64,000 nt of DNA from Alphaproteobacteria bacterium HGW-Alphaproteobacteria-4 (GTDB lineage: Bacteria > Pseudomonadota > Alphaproteobacteria > Rhodobacterales > Rhodobacteraceae). The notes under the pieces are model-generated. The model was not told the DNA's origin and did no database searches. It saw only the letters and a list, made by a program, of their open reading frames with translations. The stretch is taken from assembly GCA_002842855.1 (NCBI GenBank), contig PHEE01000004.1, positions 1 through 64,000 on the forward strand, written 5' to 3'. A program made the translations under genes and the position numbers. Positions 19,464-29,222 of this stretch are shown here, piece by piece. Numbering within the stretch: position 1 is the first letter of the stretch; each line of letters begins with the position of its first letter.

Positions 19464-20024
19464 TCAGTGCGCCTCTGCCTCAAGCTCGCAGCCAAGCCCC
19501 AGCACGGTGCGGTTGGCATAGGCAAAATAGCCAGTGACCTGATTGACCTCTAGAATCTCGCCATCGCTCAGGCCCGCCGCGCGCAGCCCGGCAATCGTGG
19601 CCGCGCTGATCGAGGCGGGGTCGCGGGTCAGTGCTTCGGCGTAGCGAAGTGCGAGGATTTGCGCCCGGTCGAGCGGGGCCACATCAAGATCGCGTGCCAC
19701 GATTGCGCCGCGAATGGCCTCGGCGCGGGCATCATCGCCGAGCGCGCGCCGCATGCCTGCGGTATGGTGCGCCACGCAATAGGCGCAGCGGTTGAGGCTG
19801 CTGACCCAGACCCCGATGGTTTCCAGAAACCACAGTGGCAGCACATTGGCCGAATGATGCAGCGTGGCGCGGTAAAGCGCCATGTGGCCTTCCAGCGTGT
19901 GCGGCCGCAGGCTGTGCACGCGCAGCACGTTATCGACCTTGCCATCGGGCCCTTTTACCCGGTCGTAGGCGGCGCGCAGGCGCGTGTCGGCCTCGGCGTA
20001 GTCGATCACCTTGATCCAGGCCAT
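19464..20024 (-). CDS. AhpD-like/carboxymuconolactone decarboxylase family protein
   Basis: 186 residues. The core 'LNRCAYCVAHHTAGMRRAL' carries the CxxC pair (Cys80, Cys83) and the nearby His that define AhpD-like peroxidase-related enzymes; 'FLETIGVWVSSLNRC' upstream and 'GEILEVNQVTGYFAYANR' downstream fit the 'uncharacterised peroxidase-related enzyme' subgroup. Probably a cytoplasmic thiol peroxidase or reductant. It begins 17 nt after the ABC importer ATPase gene, so it may be the last gene of that importer operon, although a functional link is not clear. Confidence 0.85.
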   Translation of the reverse strand: MAWIKVIDYAEADTRLRAAYDRVKGPDGKVDNVLRVHSLRPHTLEGHMALYRATLHHSANVLPLWFLETIGVWVSSLNRCAYCVAHHTAGMRRALGDDARAEAIRGAIVARDLDVAPLDRAQILALRYAEALTRDPASISAATIAGLRAAGLSDGEILEVNQVTGYFAYANRTVLGLGCELEAEAH

Positions 20025-20041
20025 AAGTGCCCCCTCCGCAG

Positions 20042-20836
20042 TCAGTCGAGCAGCAACGAATCGTCAGCCAGTTCCTCACCCTGTTCGCGTTTGAACAGTG
20101 CCAGAAGGTCGGCCACCTGCATGCGGTCGCGCTCGGGCCCCTTGGCATCAAACACGATGCGGCCACGGTGGAACATGATCGTGCGCTCGCCTGTGTGCAG
20201 CGCCTGCACCATCGAATGCGTCACCATCACCGCCGTCAGCCCCAGATCGCGCACCAGCGATTTGGTCAGGTCCAGCACGAATTCGCCGGTTTTGGGGTCA
20301 AGCGCTGCGGTGTGTTCATCCAGCAGCAGCACCTTGGTTTCGCCGGTGGTGGCCATCAGCAAGCTGACCGCCTGCCGCTGCCCGCCCGACAAAAGCCCCA
20401 CCTTGTCGCCCAGCCGATCCTCAAGCCCCAATCCGAGCAGGCGCAGCCGATCAGCCGCGTCTTCGCGCATGGCGCGGGTCAGCGCAAGGCGCAGGCCGCG
20501 CGGGCGGGTGCGGGCATGCGCCAGCGCAAAGTTTTCCAGAATTGTCAGGTCTTCGCAGGTGCCCATCTTGGGGTCTTGAAACACCCGCGAAAGGTGGCGC
20601 GCGCGGCGGTGCACCGGCCAGCCGGTCATGTCGCGCCCGTCCACCGTCACCGAACCCGCCTCGGCCCGGCAAAGCCCGGCGATCACGTTGAGGCAGGTCG
20701 ATTTGCCCGCCCCGTTCGACCCGATCACGGTCAGAAACTCGCCCTTGGGCACATGCAGGTTTATCCCGCGCAGCGCGCGGGTTTCCATCGGGGTGCCCCG
20801 GTTGAAGGTCACATGCACATCGGCCAGCCGGATCAT
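20042..20836 (-). CDS. ABC importer ATP-binding protein (partner of PF04392 system)
   Basis: 264 residues, with Walker A GSNGAGKST, signature LLSGGQRQA and Walker B VLLLDEHTAALDP. The His in DEHTAALDP, instead of the usual DEPT, is typical of the ATPases that accompany PF04392 binding proteins. It energises the permease encoded immediately upstream, whose stop overlaps this start by 4 bp (ATGA). Confidence 0.9.
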   Translation of the reverse strand: MIRLADVHVTFNRGTPMETRALRGINLHVPKGEFLTVIGSNGAGKSTCLNVIAGLCRAEAGSVTVDGRDMTGWPVHRRARHLSRVFQDPKMGTCEDLTILENFALAHARTRPRGLRLALTRAMREDAADRLRLLGLGLEDRLGDKVGLLSGGQRQAVSLLMATTGETKVLLLDEHTAALDPKTGEFVLDLTKSLVRDLGLTAVMVTHSMVQALHTGERTIMFHRGRIVFDAKGPERDRMQVADLLALFKREQGEELADDSLLLD

Positions 20837-21738
20837 TTGTCGCCCCCCTTGCGTCTGAGCCTGAGGAACGGCAGCCCCGAATGCTGCGCGATCAGCGCAA
20901 TTGCCACCAGAACGGCGGTGACCAGCTGCACATCCGACGCATGCAGCCCGATGAAACCCGCATTGAGCGCCGCCGCCACCGCAAGGCGGTAAAGGATAGC
21001 CCCCGCGATACAGGCGATGGTGGCCAGAAATATCGTACGCGAGGGCAGAATCGACATGCCGACGATAACCGAGGCAAGGCCCACGATGATCACGCCGATG
21101 CCCATATAGGCATCTGCCGCGCCAAACACCTGTGCGAACAGCGCCCCGGCAATGGCGGTAAGAAAGTTTGCCAGCCCGACGCCCAAGAGCTTCATGTTGC
21201 CCACATTCACGCCGTTGGCCTCGGCCATCGCAGGGTTCACCCCCGCCGCGCGCATCGAAATGCCCACCCCGGTTGCCAGCAGCAGATCGAGCGCCAGCTT
21301 CAGGCAGAGCGCGAACACACCAAGGAAGATCGGGCTGACAATGTAGCTGCGCACCCCCAACCCCTCAAAGGCAGTAAACACGGTATCGACGCCGAGCAGC
21401 GGCTTGTTTGGCCCGCCCATGATCCGCAGGTTGATCGAATAAAGCGAGATCGCCACCAGAATCCCCGCCAGAATATGCAGGATCTTGAAGCGCACGTTGA
21501 GATAGGCGGTAATGAAACCCGCCACAAACCCCGCCAGCCCCGCTGCAAAGGTGGCCAGCCAGGGGTTCAGCCCCGCACTGACAATCAGCACCGCCGCCAC
21601 CGCCGCCCCCAAGGGAAAGCTGCCTTCCACGGTGAGGTCGGGAAAATCCAGGATCTGAAAGGTCAGATAGGCCCCAAGCGCAACAATGCCGAAAATAAAC
21701 CCGGTTTCGAGCGAGCCGAACAATTCGTAAAGCGACAT
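20833..21738 (-). CDS. ABC importer permease (BPD_transp_2 type)
   Basis: 301 residues from ATG 21738, about 8 hydrophobic helices. The sequence is of the branched-chain-amino-acid-permease-like class (LivH/RbsC fold) that pairs with PF04392 binding proteins: 'GSLETGFIFGIVALGAYLTFQILDFPDLTVEGSFPLGAAVAA' is the recognisable N-terminal part, with 'AAGVNPAMAEANGVNVG' in the cytoplasmic loop. Earlier in-frame codons up to 21798 lie across the stem-loop after the binding-protein gene and are unlikely starts. Confidence 0.9.
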   Translation of the reverse strand: MSLYELFGSLETGFIFGIVALGAYLTFQILDFPDLTVEGSFPLGAAVAAVLIVSAGLNPWLATFAAGLAGFVAGFITAYLNVRFKILHILAGILVAISLYSINLRIMGGPNKPLLGVDTVFTAFEGLGVRSYIVSPIFLGVFALCLKLALDLLLATGVGISMRAAGVNPAMAEANGVNVGNMKLLGVGLANFLTAIAGALFAQVFGAADAYMGIGVIIVGLASVIVGMSILPSRTIFLATIACIAGAILYRLAVAAALNAGFIGLHASDVQLVTAVLVAIALIAQHSGLPFLRLRRKGGDK

Positions 21739-21782
21739 GATCCGGCTCCGCGACCGTTGCGAAAAGGCGCGAAGCGCCGATA

Positions 21783-21816
21783 AGCGGTCGGGGGGCAAAC
21801 CGGCCCCCCGACCGCT
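21783..21816 (-). other. Intercistronic stem-loop after the binding-protein gene
   Basis: Perfect 14-bp GC-rich stem (AGCGGTCGGGGGGC with its complement) and 6-nt loop, only 6 nt past the binding-protein stop and upstream of the permease start. No T-run. Such hairpins behind the first gene of importer operons commonly protect the binding-protein mRNA and lower read-through to the membrane genes. Confidence 0.7.
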
Positions 21817-21821
21817 CGGGC

Positions 21822-22799
21822 TTATTCGATCACCACATCGGCGGCGTCAAGCACCGCTTGCGGAATGACAATGCCCATTTTCACGGCAGAGCCCTTGTTG
21901 ATCACGGTTTCAAGCTTGTCATGCACCTCATAGGCTACGACCACGTCGATCGTGCCGGGGTCTTTGCCATCGAGCACATCGGCCACCATCAGCCCGGCGG
22001 TATGCCCGACCGCCCGGTAATCAAGCCCGACCGACCCCGCCGAACCGCGCCGCACGCCATCGGTTTCGCCGGTGAAAATCGGCATGCCGACGTCTTGGCC
22101 AACCTTGATGATCGCTTCCAGCGCCGCCACCACGGTGGTGTCGTTGGGCACATAGACCGCCTCAACCTTGCCCACCAGTGACCGGGTTGCAAGGATCACC
22201 TCGTTGGTGGTGGGCGAGGCACTTTCAACCACGGTAATGCCGCGCGCCGCGGCCTCGACCTTCAGCACCTCAAGCGTGGCAATCGCGTTGTCGAGGCCGG
22301 GGTTGTAGACAAAGCCCAGCCGCTTGAGGTTCGGCACCATCGAGATGATCAGGTCCAGTTGCGGCCCGATCGGCTCGGCATCCGAAACCCCGGTCACGCG
22401 CCCGCCCGGCTGTTTGAACTGCGGCACCAGCCCCGCCTTGACCGGGTCGGTGACCATCGCAAACACGATCGGAATGCCCGTGGTGCCCGAAATCATCGCC
22501 TGCGCGGTGGGGGTGGTGATCGGCACGATCACCGCCGGGTTTTCACCCATGAACTTGTTGGCAATCTGCATCTGCGTCGGCATCGAGCCATTGGCGTTCT
22601 GATAATCGATACGGATGTTCTTGCCCTCGACATAGCCGCGCTCGGCCAGCCCATCGAGAATGCCATCGCGCGATTGCATCAACGCGGGCACCTCGACAAT
22701 GGTCGAAATCGCCACCAGCCTCAGTTCTTGCGCCGCCGCCATCGACGCAAAGCCCGCCACGAGAGCGGCCATCAATGCCGTTCCAATCCGTATCGTCAT
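21822..22799 (-). CDS. ABC importer substrate-binding protein (PF04392, TrpX-like)
   Basis: 325 residues from ATG 22799, with GAGGGGG upstream. Signal peptide MTIRIGTALMAALVAGFASMAAAQ, then 'ELRLVAISTIVEVPALMQSRDGILDGLAERGYVEGKNIRIDYQNANG', the standard opening of PF04392 binding proteins, and 'GIPIVFAMVTDPVKAGLV' and 'YVPNDTTVVAALEAII' later. Members related to TrpX have been linked to aromatic amino acids; the substrate here is not shown. The gene starts 108 nt downstream of hutC on the same strand and has its own probable promoter (22865-22892). Confidence 0.9.
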   Translation of the reverse strand: MTIRIGTALMAALVAGFASMAAAQELRLVAISTIVEVPALMQSRDGILDGLAERGYVEGKNIRIDYQNANGSMPTQMQIANKFMGENPAVIVPITTPTAQAMISGTTGIPIVFAMVTDPVKAGLVPQFKQPGGRVTGVSDAEPIGPQLDLIISMVPNLKRLGFVYNPGLDNAIATLEVLKVEAAARGITVVESASPTTNEVILATRSLVGKVEAVYVPNDTTVVAALEAIIKVGQDVGMPIFTGETDGVRRGSAGSVGLDYRAVGHTAGLMVADVLDGKDPGTIDVVVAYEVHDKLETVINKGSAVKMGIVIPQAVLDAADVVIE

Positions 22800-22864
22800 G
22801 CCAACCCCCTCAAGCATGTGAAAACCGTGCCGCGCAATTGCAGAACGTTTGGTCGCGGCACCGC

Positions 22865-22892
22865 ATCCTACGGTGCCACCTCTGATATGCAA
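22865..22892 (-). promoter_or_regulatory. Candidate promoter for the PF04392 importer operon
   Basis: Minus strand: -35 TTGCAT (22887-22892), 16-nt spacer, -10 TAGGAT (22865-22870). The -10 lies in the loop of a 7-bp hairpin (GGCACCG with CGGTGCC, 22857-22877) that could also end hutC transcription. Leader of about 60 nt. Pattern match only. Confidence 0.35.
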
Positions 22893-22907
22893 GCGGATTT
22901 CGAACAC

Positions 22908-23609
22908 CTAGTAGCGTGTCGTCAACCGGTAACCCCGGCCAAAATGCAGCCGCACATGGGTTACAAGTTGGCCCTCGAGCCACGTCGTGCGCTCGGCCAG
23001 CATCACCGGCTCGCCGGGCGCAACGCTCAGGAACTCGGCCAGCCTGGGGTCGGCGGCGGCAGCTGAAAACCCGATTTCCGCATCGGTAAACGGAACCGCC
23101 TGCACCAGCCATTCATTGGGGCCAACGGCGCCGAAATCGGCAGCTTCCACCTGCGGCACCGCCGCAATGTTGATCCAGCGTTCTTCGTGCTGAAACGGCC
23201 GCGCATCGGCGTAGTGCATGCACACAAGGTGCAGCATGCGCGCGTCATCCGGCAGATCGCGCAACGCGCGCAGCCAGTCAGGCGCGCGGCCAAGTGCGCG
23301 GCTGACCAAAGCATAGCGATATGCCGCACCCGTTGCCTCGACCTCGGCGCGCACAATCGGAATTTCGAACCGTGCCTGTCGCACCGGCGACAGCTTCACA
23401 CGCGTTCCCGCCCGCCGCCGCCGCTCGATCACACCTTCGTCCGCCAGTTCGGTCAACGCTCGGTTGATGGTGGCGCGCGCGCAGCCGAACTCGGCCGCCA
23501 GTTCATGCTCACCCGGTATCAGCGCGCCGGGTTCCCAGACCCGAGCGCGGATGCGGCGCAGGAATTCGGCCTTGAGCACGCGAAAACTGGGGCGATCAGG
23601 GGCGGTCAT
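22908..23609 (-). CDS. hutC: GntR-family regulator of the HutC type
   Basis: 233 residues from ATG 23609; an upstream in-frame ATG at 23651 is possible, since neither has a strong binding site. The N-terminal winged helix is typical GntR ('PGALIPGEHELAAEFGCARATINRALTELADEGVIERRRRAGTRV'), and the C-terminal UTRA effector domain (about 80-233) is that of HutC repressors, which bind urocanate and release hut promoters. The gene is divergent from hutD and sits at the edge of the hut locus, which supports the assignment. Expected operator: see 25596-25611. Confidence 0.88.
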   Translation of the reverse strand: MTAPDRPSFRVLKAEFLRRIRARVWEPGALIPGEHELAAEFGCARATINRALTELADEGVIERRRRAGTRVKLSPVRQARFEIPIVRAEVEATGAAYRYALVSRALGRAPDWLRALRDLPDDARMLHLVCMHYADARPFQHEERWINIAAVPQVEAADFGAVGPNEWLVQAVPFTDAEIGFSAAAADPRLAEFLSVAPGEPVMLAERTTWLEGQLVTHVRLHFGRGYRLTTRY

Positions 23610-23683
23610 CGGAGCTTTCTGTTCTTGTCTGCGGTTATCTGAGTTATGCACATGTCGAAGCGGCTGAAAAGGAGCGCTGCGCC

Positions 23684-24226
23684 ATGCAGATCATCCGCCC
23701 CGGCGCGTTTGTGCGCCAACCCTGGAAGAACGGCGGCGGGGTAACGCATGAGGTTGCGCGCGCCGGCAAAAGCGCGCCATTCTGGCGGCTGAGTATTGCC
23801 GAAGTGGCGACCGAGGGGCCGTTTTCGGCGTTCCCTGGCATGATGCGCATCCTGACCGTGATCGAGGGCGCCGGCATGGCGCTCGATACCCCGCTGGGCT
23901 GGCTGACCGCGCTGCCTCTGCAACCGGTGCAGTTTTCGGGCGACCTGCCGGTGCATGGGCGGCTTCTGGCGGGGCCGGTGCGCGACCTGAACCTGATCTT
24001 CGATCCGGCAGGCTGGCAGGCACGCGTTGATGCGCTGTCAGCGACGCGGTGGCTGGTGCCGCCCGAAGGCGGGGCCGCATTGTTCTTGTGTCTTGGCGGC
24101 GAGGTGCAGCTTGGAACGCACGCGGTGCCGACGGGATCGGTGGCGGTGATCGAGGCGGGGGAAACGGTGCTGCTGCCAAAAACAGGTGCCGTCGGGCTGG
24201 TGGCCGAACTGCGCCCCATCGCCTAA
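23684..24226 (+). CDS. hutD: HutD family protein
   Basis: 180 residues from ATG 23684, AAAGGAG about 10 nt upstream. Cupin-fold HutD (PF05962) signature at the N-terminus 'PWKNGGGVTHEVA', then 'FWRLSIAEVATEGPFSAFPGMMRILTVIEG' and a C-terminal 'VAVIEAGETVLL'. HutD is found in many hut loci and has been proposed to limit hut activity, perhaps by binding N-formylglutamate; it is not a pathway enzyme. Divergent from hutC across 74 nt, convergent with and overlapping the end of hutF by 3-4 bp. Confidence 0.93.
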   Translation: MQIIRPGAFVRQPWKNGGGVTHEVARAGKSAPFWRLSIAEVATEGPFSAFPGMMRILTVIEGAGMALDTPLGWLTALPLQPVQFSGDLPVHGRLLAGPVRDLNLIFDPAGWQARVDALSATRWLVPPEGGAALFLCLGGEVQLGTHAVPTGSVAVIEAGETVLLPKTGAVGLVAELRPIA

Positions 24227-25581
24227 AGCGCCTGCATCAGCTGCGCCACCGCCACGCGGTAGGCCGCAATGATGCCGTCGCGGGCCACATGCCGCCCGCC
24301 CTGCACCCGGTGCCGCCCGGCAGACCAGAGGTCACTTACCACGGCATCGGGCGCCGCAAAGGCAAGCCCGTCAAGCAGGTGGTCTTCGGGCAGCGCGCAC
24401 AGCGCCGGGTGCCGGCTGTCAATCGCCACCAGATCGGCCAACCGCCCCGGCGCAATTTCCCCCGCATCGCGCCCCAAGGCCTGCGCCCCGCCCCGCGCGG
24501 CCCCGCGGTAGAGCGCCGCCCCCACCGACCCTTCGCCCTGCACCCAGACGTTGCGCGCGAGGTCGCGCAGGCGCTGCGAATATTCGAGCGTGCGCAACTC
24601 TTCGACCAGCGAAATGCGCACGTTGCTGTCGGACCCAAGCCCGAACGCCCCGCCTGCCGCCAGCCAGCCCGGCCCGTCAAACGGCCCGTCACCAAGGTTC
24701 GCCTCGGTGATCGGGCATAGCCCTGCCACCGCGCCCGATCGTGCCAGCGCTTCAGTTTCGGCTTTCGTCATATGCGTGGCGTGGACCGCGCACCAGCCCG
24801 GCCCGACCGGCGCATTGGCCAGAAGCCACGCCACTGGCCGTGCGCCAAGCCAATAGGAAATATCTGCAACTTCCTTGGGTTGCTCGGCAATGTGAATGTG
24901 AATAGGTGTGCCAGAAGCAAGCGTTAGAACCTCGGACAATTCGTCAGGCGCGGTCGCTCGCAGCGAATGCGGCGCGATGCCCACCTGGGTATCCTGCGGC
25001 AGCCCGCGCGCCGCAAGGCGCGCCGCCCCGACCAGCGCGGCATAGCGTTCAGGGGTGCAGCCAAAACGCAACTGGCCATAGCCCAGAGCGGCGCGCCCGG
25101 CACCGCCGTAGCTGTAAAGCACCGGCAGATGCGTCAGCCCGATGCCGGTTTCCGCGACCGCCGCAAAAACGCGCGCCGACATCTCGGCGGGGTCGGCGTA
25201 GGCTGTGCCGCCCGGCGCGTGGTGCAGATAATGAAACTCGCCCACCGCCGCATAGCCCGCCTCCTGCATTTCCATGAAGGTGAGCGCGGCAATCGCCTGC
25301 ACCTGATCGGGCGTAAGATGCGCCACGAAGCGATACATCAGCTCGCGCCAGCTCCAGAAACTGTCGCGCCCCGCGGCACGGCGTTCGGTCAGCCCGGCCA
25401 TCGCGCGCTGAAAGCTGTGGCTGTGCAGGTTGGCCAGCGCGGGCAACAGGGTATCGACATGGGCATCTTGCGGCGCGGGCGCCGCGTCCGGCGTGATCGT
25501 GGCGATCCGGCCGGCTGCAAGCGTCAGCCGCACATCGCGCGCCCAGCCAGTTTGCAGCAATGCGCGTCGGGCAAAGATCAT
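24223..25581 (-). CDS. hutF: Formimidoylglutamate deiminase
   Basis: Amidohydrolase that converts N-formimidoyl-L-glutamate to N-formylglutamate plus ammonia, the branch that feeds HutG. 452 residues from ATG 25581 (GAGG 6-7 nt upstream). Metal and substrate motifs: [48 protein letters not shown], and [16 protein letters not shown]. Divergent from hutI over an 80-nt region that contains a palindromic candidate operator, so both directions are probably controlled by HutC. Confidence 0.95.
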   Translation of the reverse strand: MIFARRALLQTGWARDVRLTLAAGRIATITPDAAPAPQDAHVDTLLPALANLHSHSFQRAMAGLTERRAAGRDSFWSWRELMYRFVAHLTPDQVQAIAALTFMEMQEAGYAAVGEFHYLHHAPGGTAYADPAEMSARVFAAVAETGIGLTHLPVLYSYGGAGRAALGYGQLRFGCTPERYAALVGAARLAARGLPQDTQVGIAPHSLRATAPDELSEVLTLASGTPIHIHIAEQPKEVADISYWLGARPVAWLLANAPVGPGWCAVHATHMTKAETEALARSGAVAGLCPITEANLGDGPFDGPGWLAAGGAFGLGSDSNVRISLVEELRTLEYSQRLRDLARNVWVQGEGSVGAALYRGAARGGAQALGRDAGEIAPGRLADLVAIDSRHPALCALPEDHLLDGLAFAAPDAVVSDLWSAGRHRVQGGRHVARDGIIAAYRVAVAQLMQAL

Positions 25582-25595
25582 TTCGGGCCTCATCA

Positions 25596-25611
25596 ATATG
25601 TCTGGACATAT
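25596..25611. promoter_or_regulatory. Palindromic candidate HutC operator between hutF and hutI
   Basis: ATATGTC-TG-GACATAT: perfect 7-bp arms with a 2-nt centre, in the hutF/hutI divergent gap. A direct repeat ATACAT-CTGC-ATACAT follows at 25615-25630. Length and symmetry fit operators of GntR/HutC regulators. Confidence 0.6.
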
Positions 25612-25660
25612 AAGATACATCTGCATACATTTCGAGTCGACCCTGAATCTGCCGGAAACC

Positions 25661-26866
25661 ATGGCCGCCAAACCCGCCCTTTATTTCAATTGCCGCGCCG
25701 CCACCCTGAAGGGCAGCGGCTACGGCCTGATCGACGATGCCGCTTTGCTGGTCGAAGGCGGGCGCGTTGCGTGGGTCGGGCCGCGGGCCGGGTTGCCGCA
25801 CACCGCATCCGGCGCTACCCGGCACGACCTCGACGGTCGCCTCGTGACCCCCGCGTTGATCGACTGCCACACCCACCTCGTGCACGGCGGCAACCGCGCG
25901 GGCGAATTTGAAGCGCGGCTGCTTGGCGCCACCTATGCAGAAATCGCCCGCGCGGGGGGTGGCATTCTTGCCACCGTCGCTGCCACCCGTGCCGCAAGCG
26001 AGGCCGAACTGCTCGCCGCCGCGCTGCGCCGCGTCGATGCGCTGATAAGCGAAGGTGTCGCGACCATCGAAATCAAGTCCGGCTACGGGCTCAGCCGCGA
26101 GAGTGAGCTGAAAATGCTGCGCGTGGCGCGGCAAATCGCGGCTGTGCGCCCGGTGACGGTGCGCACGAGCTACCTTGCCGCGCACGCGGTGCCGCCCGAA
26201 TTCGCAGGCCGCGCCGACGCCTATATTGATGAAGTCTGCATTCCCGCTCTGGGCGCCGCCGAGGCCGAGGGGCTGGTCGATGCGGTCGATGGATTTTGCG
26301 AAGGTATCGCCTTCAGTCCGGCGCAGATCGCGCGGCTGTTTAGCGCTGCGCGCGGGCTTGACCTGCCGGTCAAGCTGCATGCCGAACAGCTTTCCAATCT
26401 TGGCGGTGCGGCGCTGGCGGCGCGCCACGGCGCCCTTTCCGCCGACCATCTGGAATGGCTTGATGACGCCGGCATCGCGGCGATGGCGGCTGCGGGCACC
26501 GTGGCGGTGCTGCTGCCGGGGGCTTTTTATACCTTGCGCGAAACCAAGGTGCCGCCCGTCGCCGCCCTGCGCGCTGCAGGAGTGCCGATCGCGCTGGCGA
26601 CCGACCTGAACCCCGGCACCTCGCCGCTCAATTCCCTGCTGCTGGCAATGAACATGGCCTGCACCCTTTTTCGCCTGACGCCGCAAGAGGCGCTTGCGGG
26701 CACCACCCGCAACGCCGCCGCAGCGTTGGGCCTGCCCGACCGGGGCCAGATCGCGCCGGGGCTGCGCGCCGATCTTGCGGTCTGGTCGGTCAACCACCCG
26801 GCCGAGCTAAGCTACCAGATCGGCTTCAACCCGCTTCACGCCCGCATCTTCGGAGGCCAGCCTTGA
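25661..26866 (+). CDS. hutI: Imidazolonepropionase
   Basis: Hydrolyses 4-imidazolone-5-propanoate to N-formimidoyl-L-glutamate, third step of histidine breakdown. 401 residues from ATG 25661, the start that gives the normal family N-terminus; the open frame extends further upstream but across the hut operator. Metal-binding and active-site motifs: [53 protein letters not shown]. First gene of hutIHGU; the next start overlaps its stop. Confidence 0.96.
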   Translation: MAAKPALYFNCRAATLKGSGYGLIDDAALLVEGGRVAWVGPRAGLPHTASGATRHDLDGRLVTPALIDCHTHLVHGGNRAGEFEARLLGATYAEIARAGGGILATVAATRAASEAELLAAALRRVDALISEGVATIEIKSGYGLSRESELKMLRVARQIAAVRPVTVRTSYLAAHAVPPEFAGRADAYIDEVCIPALGAAEAEGLVDAVDGFCEGIAFSPAQIARLFSAARGLDLPVKLHAEQLSNLGGAALAARHGALSADHLEWLDDAGIAAMAAAGTVAVLLPGAFYTLRETKVPPVAALRAAGVPIALATDLNPGTSPLNSLLLAMNMACTLFRLTPQEALAGTTRNAAAALGLPDRGQIAPGLRADLAVWSVNHPAELSYQIGFNPLHARIFGGQP

Positions 26867-28401
26867 CCCACCTCGCCCTTGCCCCCGGCGCCGCAACGCT
26901 GACCGACCTTGCGCGAATTTTTTTTGAAGAAACCCCGGTTCGGCTGGCCTCGGCGTGCCGCCCGGCAGTTGAAGCGGCGGCGGCAGCGATTGCGGCGGCG
27001 GCGGCGGGCGACGCGCCGGTTTACGGTGTCAACACCGGCTTTGGCAAACTCGCCAGCCTGCGCATCGCGCCGGCCGATACCGCCACGCTGCAACGCAACC
27101 TGATCCGCAGCCATTGCTGCGGCGTGGGCGACCCCATCCCACGCGCCCACACGCGGTTGATGATGGCGCTGAAACTGCTCAGCCTCGGGCGCGGCGCCTC
27201 GGGGGTGCGATGGGCGATCATCGAACTGCTCGAGGGGATGCTGGCGCGCGGGGTCACCCCACTGATCCCGGCACAAGGCTCGGTTGGCGCTTCGGGCGAT
27301 CTTGCACCGCTGGCACATATGGCGGCGGTGATGATTGGCGAAGGTGAGGCCGAGGTTGGCGGAAAGGTCATGGCGGGCGGGCGGGCGCTGGCGACGGCGG
27401 GGTTGCAGCCGGTTACGCTTGGCCCAAAAGAGGGGCTGGCGCTGATCAACGGCACCCAGTTTTCCACCGCCTTCGCTCTGGTGGGGCTGTTTGCGGGCTG
27501 GCGCGCGGCGCAGTCGGCGCTGGTCACCTCGGCGCTGTCCACTGACGCCATCATGGGCTCGACCGCGCCGCTGAGCCCCGAGATTCACGCGCTGCGCGGC
27601 CATGCCGGGCAAATCGAGGCGGCGGCGGCGATGCGGGCATTGCTCGACGGATCGGAAATTCGCGAAAGCCACCGCGAGGGCGATGCCCGCGTGCAAGACC
27701 CCTATTGCATCCGCTGCCAGCCACAGGTCACGGGCGCTGCGATGGATGTGCTGCGCATGGCCGCGCGCACGCTGGAGGTTGAGGCGAACGCCGCGACCGA
27801 CAACCCGTTGGTGCTGACCGGCGCCGGGCTGATCGTTTCGGGCGGCAATTTTCATGCCGAGCCGGTGGGGTTTGCCGCCGACATGATCGCGCTGGCGCTG
27901 GCCGAAATTGGCGCCATTGCGCAGCGGCGGGTGGCGCTGATGGTCGATCCGGTGCTCAGCCACGATCTGCCGCCGTTCCTGACGCCGAACCCCGGCCTGA
28001 ATTCCGGCTACATGATCGCCGAGGTGACCACAGCGGCGTTGATGAGCGAAAACAAGCATATCGCCATGCCTTGCGTGACCGACAGCACCCCCACCTCAGC
28101 CAATCAGGAGGACCATGTGAGCATGGCCGCCCACGGCGCGCGCCGCCTTGGGCCGATGCTGGAAAACCTCAACCGTATCCTCGGGGTCGAGCTTTTGTGC
28201 GCCGCGCAGGGCGTGGGCTTTCGCGCGCCGCTGGCCACCAGTGCGCCCTTGGCCCGCGTGGTTGCGCGGCTGCGTGCCGATGTGGCAGCGCTTGGCGATG
28301 ACCGCACTCTTGCACCCGAACTTGAGGCCGCCGCGCAGCTTGTCGCCTCGGGCGCCATCACCAAGGCCGCGGGCGTGTCCCTGCCGGAGCTGCGCCCATG
28401 A
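26863..28401 (+). CDS. hutH: Histidine ammonia-lyase
   Basis: Deaminates L-histidine to trans-urocanate. 512 residues. The start is a TTG at 26863 that overlaps the hutI stop by 4 bp (TTGA) and follows GGAGG; no ATG fits the family N-terminus. The MIO cofactor triad Ala-Ser-Gly is at residues 143-145 ([12 protein letters not shown]), Tyr54 lies in [11 protein letters not shown], and later motifs [18 protein letters not shown] and '[14 protein letters not shown]' are all intact. Translation is likely coupled to hutI. Confidence 0.96.
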   Translation: MTHLALAPGAATLTDLARIFFEETPVRLASACRPAVEAAAAAIAAAAAGDAPVYGVNTGFGKLASLRIAPADTATLQRNLIRSHCCGVGDPIPRAHTRLMMALKLLSLGRGASGVRWAIIELLEGMLARGVTPLIPAQGSVGASGDLAPLAHMAAVMIGEGEAEVGGKVMAGGRALATAGLQPVTLGPKEGLALINGTQFSTAFALVGLFAGWRAAQSALVTSALSTDAIMGSTAPLSPEIHALRGHAGQIEAAAAMRALLDGSEIRESHREGDARVQDPYCIRCQPQVTGAAMDVLRMAARTLEVEANAATDNPLVLTGAGLIVSGGNFHAEPVGFAADMIALALAEIGAIAQRRVALMVDPVLSHDLPPFLTPNPGLNSGYMIAEVTTAALMSENKHIAMPCVTDSTPTSANQEDHVSMAAHGARRLGPMLENLNRILGVELLCAAQGVGFRAPLATSAPLARVVARLRADVAALGDDRTLAPELEAAAQLVASGAITKAAGVSLPELRP

Positions 28402-29222
28402 CCCCGGTCGAGGTGATCCGCGGCCCTGGGCCGATCATCCTTGGCCAGCCGCACGGCGGCACCTGGCTGCCGGACGACATCACGGCGCGGCTGAACCCGC
28501 GCGGGCAGCTGCTGGAAGATACCGACTGGCACATCGATCAGCTTTATCAGGGGCTCTTGCCCGATGCCACGGTGGTGCGCGCGCGCGTTCACCGTTATGC
28601 GATTGATGCCAACCGAGACCCCGAAGACACCTCGCTCTATCCGGGCCAGAACACCACCGGGCTTTGCCCCACGACCGATTTCGACGGCCAACCGATCTGG
28701 CGCGAAGGGCAGGAACCGGGCGCGGCAGACAGGGCCGACCGCCGCGCGCGCTTTCACACCCCCTACCACGCGGCACTCGCCGCCGAGGTGGCGCGGGTGC
28801 GGGCGCTGCACGGGGTTGCGGTGATCTTTGATTGCCACTCGATCCGTTCGCAAATTCCGTTCCTGTTCGACGGCACCCTGCCCGACCTCAACATCGGCAC
28901 CAACGGCGGCACCACCTGCGCAGTCGAAATGGCCGAGGCCGTCGCCGCCCGCTGCCGCGCCGCGACCGGCTTTGGCTGGGTGCTGAACGGGCGCTTTACG
29001 GGCGGCTGGACCACGCGCCACTATGGCCGCCCGAAAGACGGGGTGCACGCGATCCAGATGGAGATTGCGCAGCGCGCCTACCTTGCCACCGAGACACCAC
29101 CCTTTGCCTATGCACCCACCCGCGCCGCGCCGCTGCGCGCGGTGCTGGCAGAAATTCTCGCCACCCTCGATACCCTCGCGCGCTCGAGCGCGCTCGCAGC
29201 CAAAGGAGTCGGCCATGCTTGA
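28398..29222 (+). CDS. hutG: N-formylglutamate deformylase
   Basis: Releases formate from N-formyl-L-glutamate, giving glutamate; last step of the HutF branch. 274 residues from ATG 28398, overlapping hutH by 4 bp (ATGA). Family motifs: [14 protein letters not shown] near the N-terminus (metal His), [40 protein letters not shown] and [15 protein letters not shown]. Belongs to the amidohydrolase-like FGase family (PF05013), not the arginase-like HutG of enteric bacteria, consistent with the presence of HutF. Confidence 0.95.
   Translation: MTPVEVIRGPGPIILGQPHGGTWLPDDITARLNPRGQLLEDTDWHIDQLYQGLLPDATVVRARVHRYAIDANRDPEDTSLYPGQNTTGLCPTTDFDGQPIWREGQEPGAADRADRRARFHTPYHAALAAEVARVRALHGVAVIFDCHSIRSQIPFLFDGTLPDLNIGTNGGTTCAVEMAEAVAARCRAATGFGWVLNGRFTGGWTTRHYGRPKDGVHAIQMEIAQRAYLATETPPFAYAPTRAAPLRAVLAEILATLDTLARSSALAAKGVGHA

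Noticed and set aside
22857-22877. Hairpin GGCACCG/CGGTGCC as a firm hutC terminator
   Set aside because: Only 7 bp with a 7-nt loop and no T-run, and it overlaps a plausible -10 element, so I did not call it a terminator.
25049-26797. 582-codon minus-strand frame across hutF and hutI
   Set aside because: Shadow of two well-conserved hut enzymes; no start signal or motifs.
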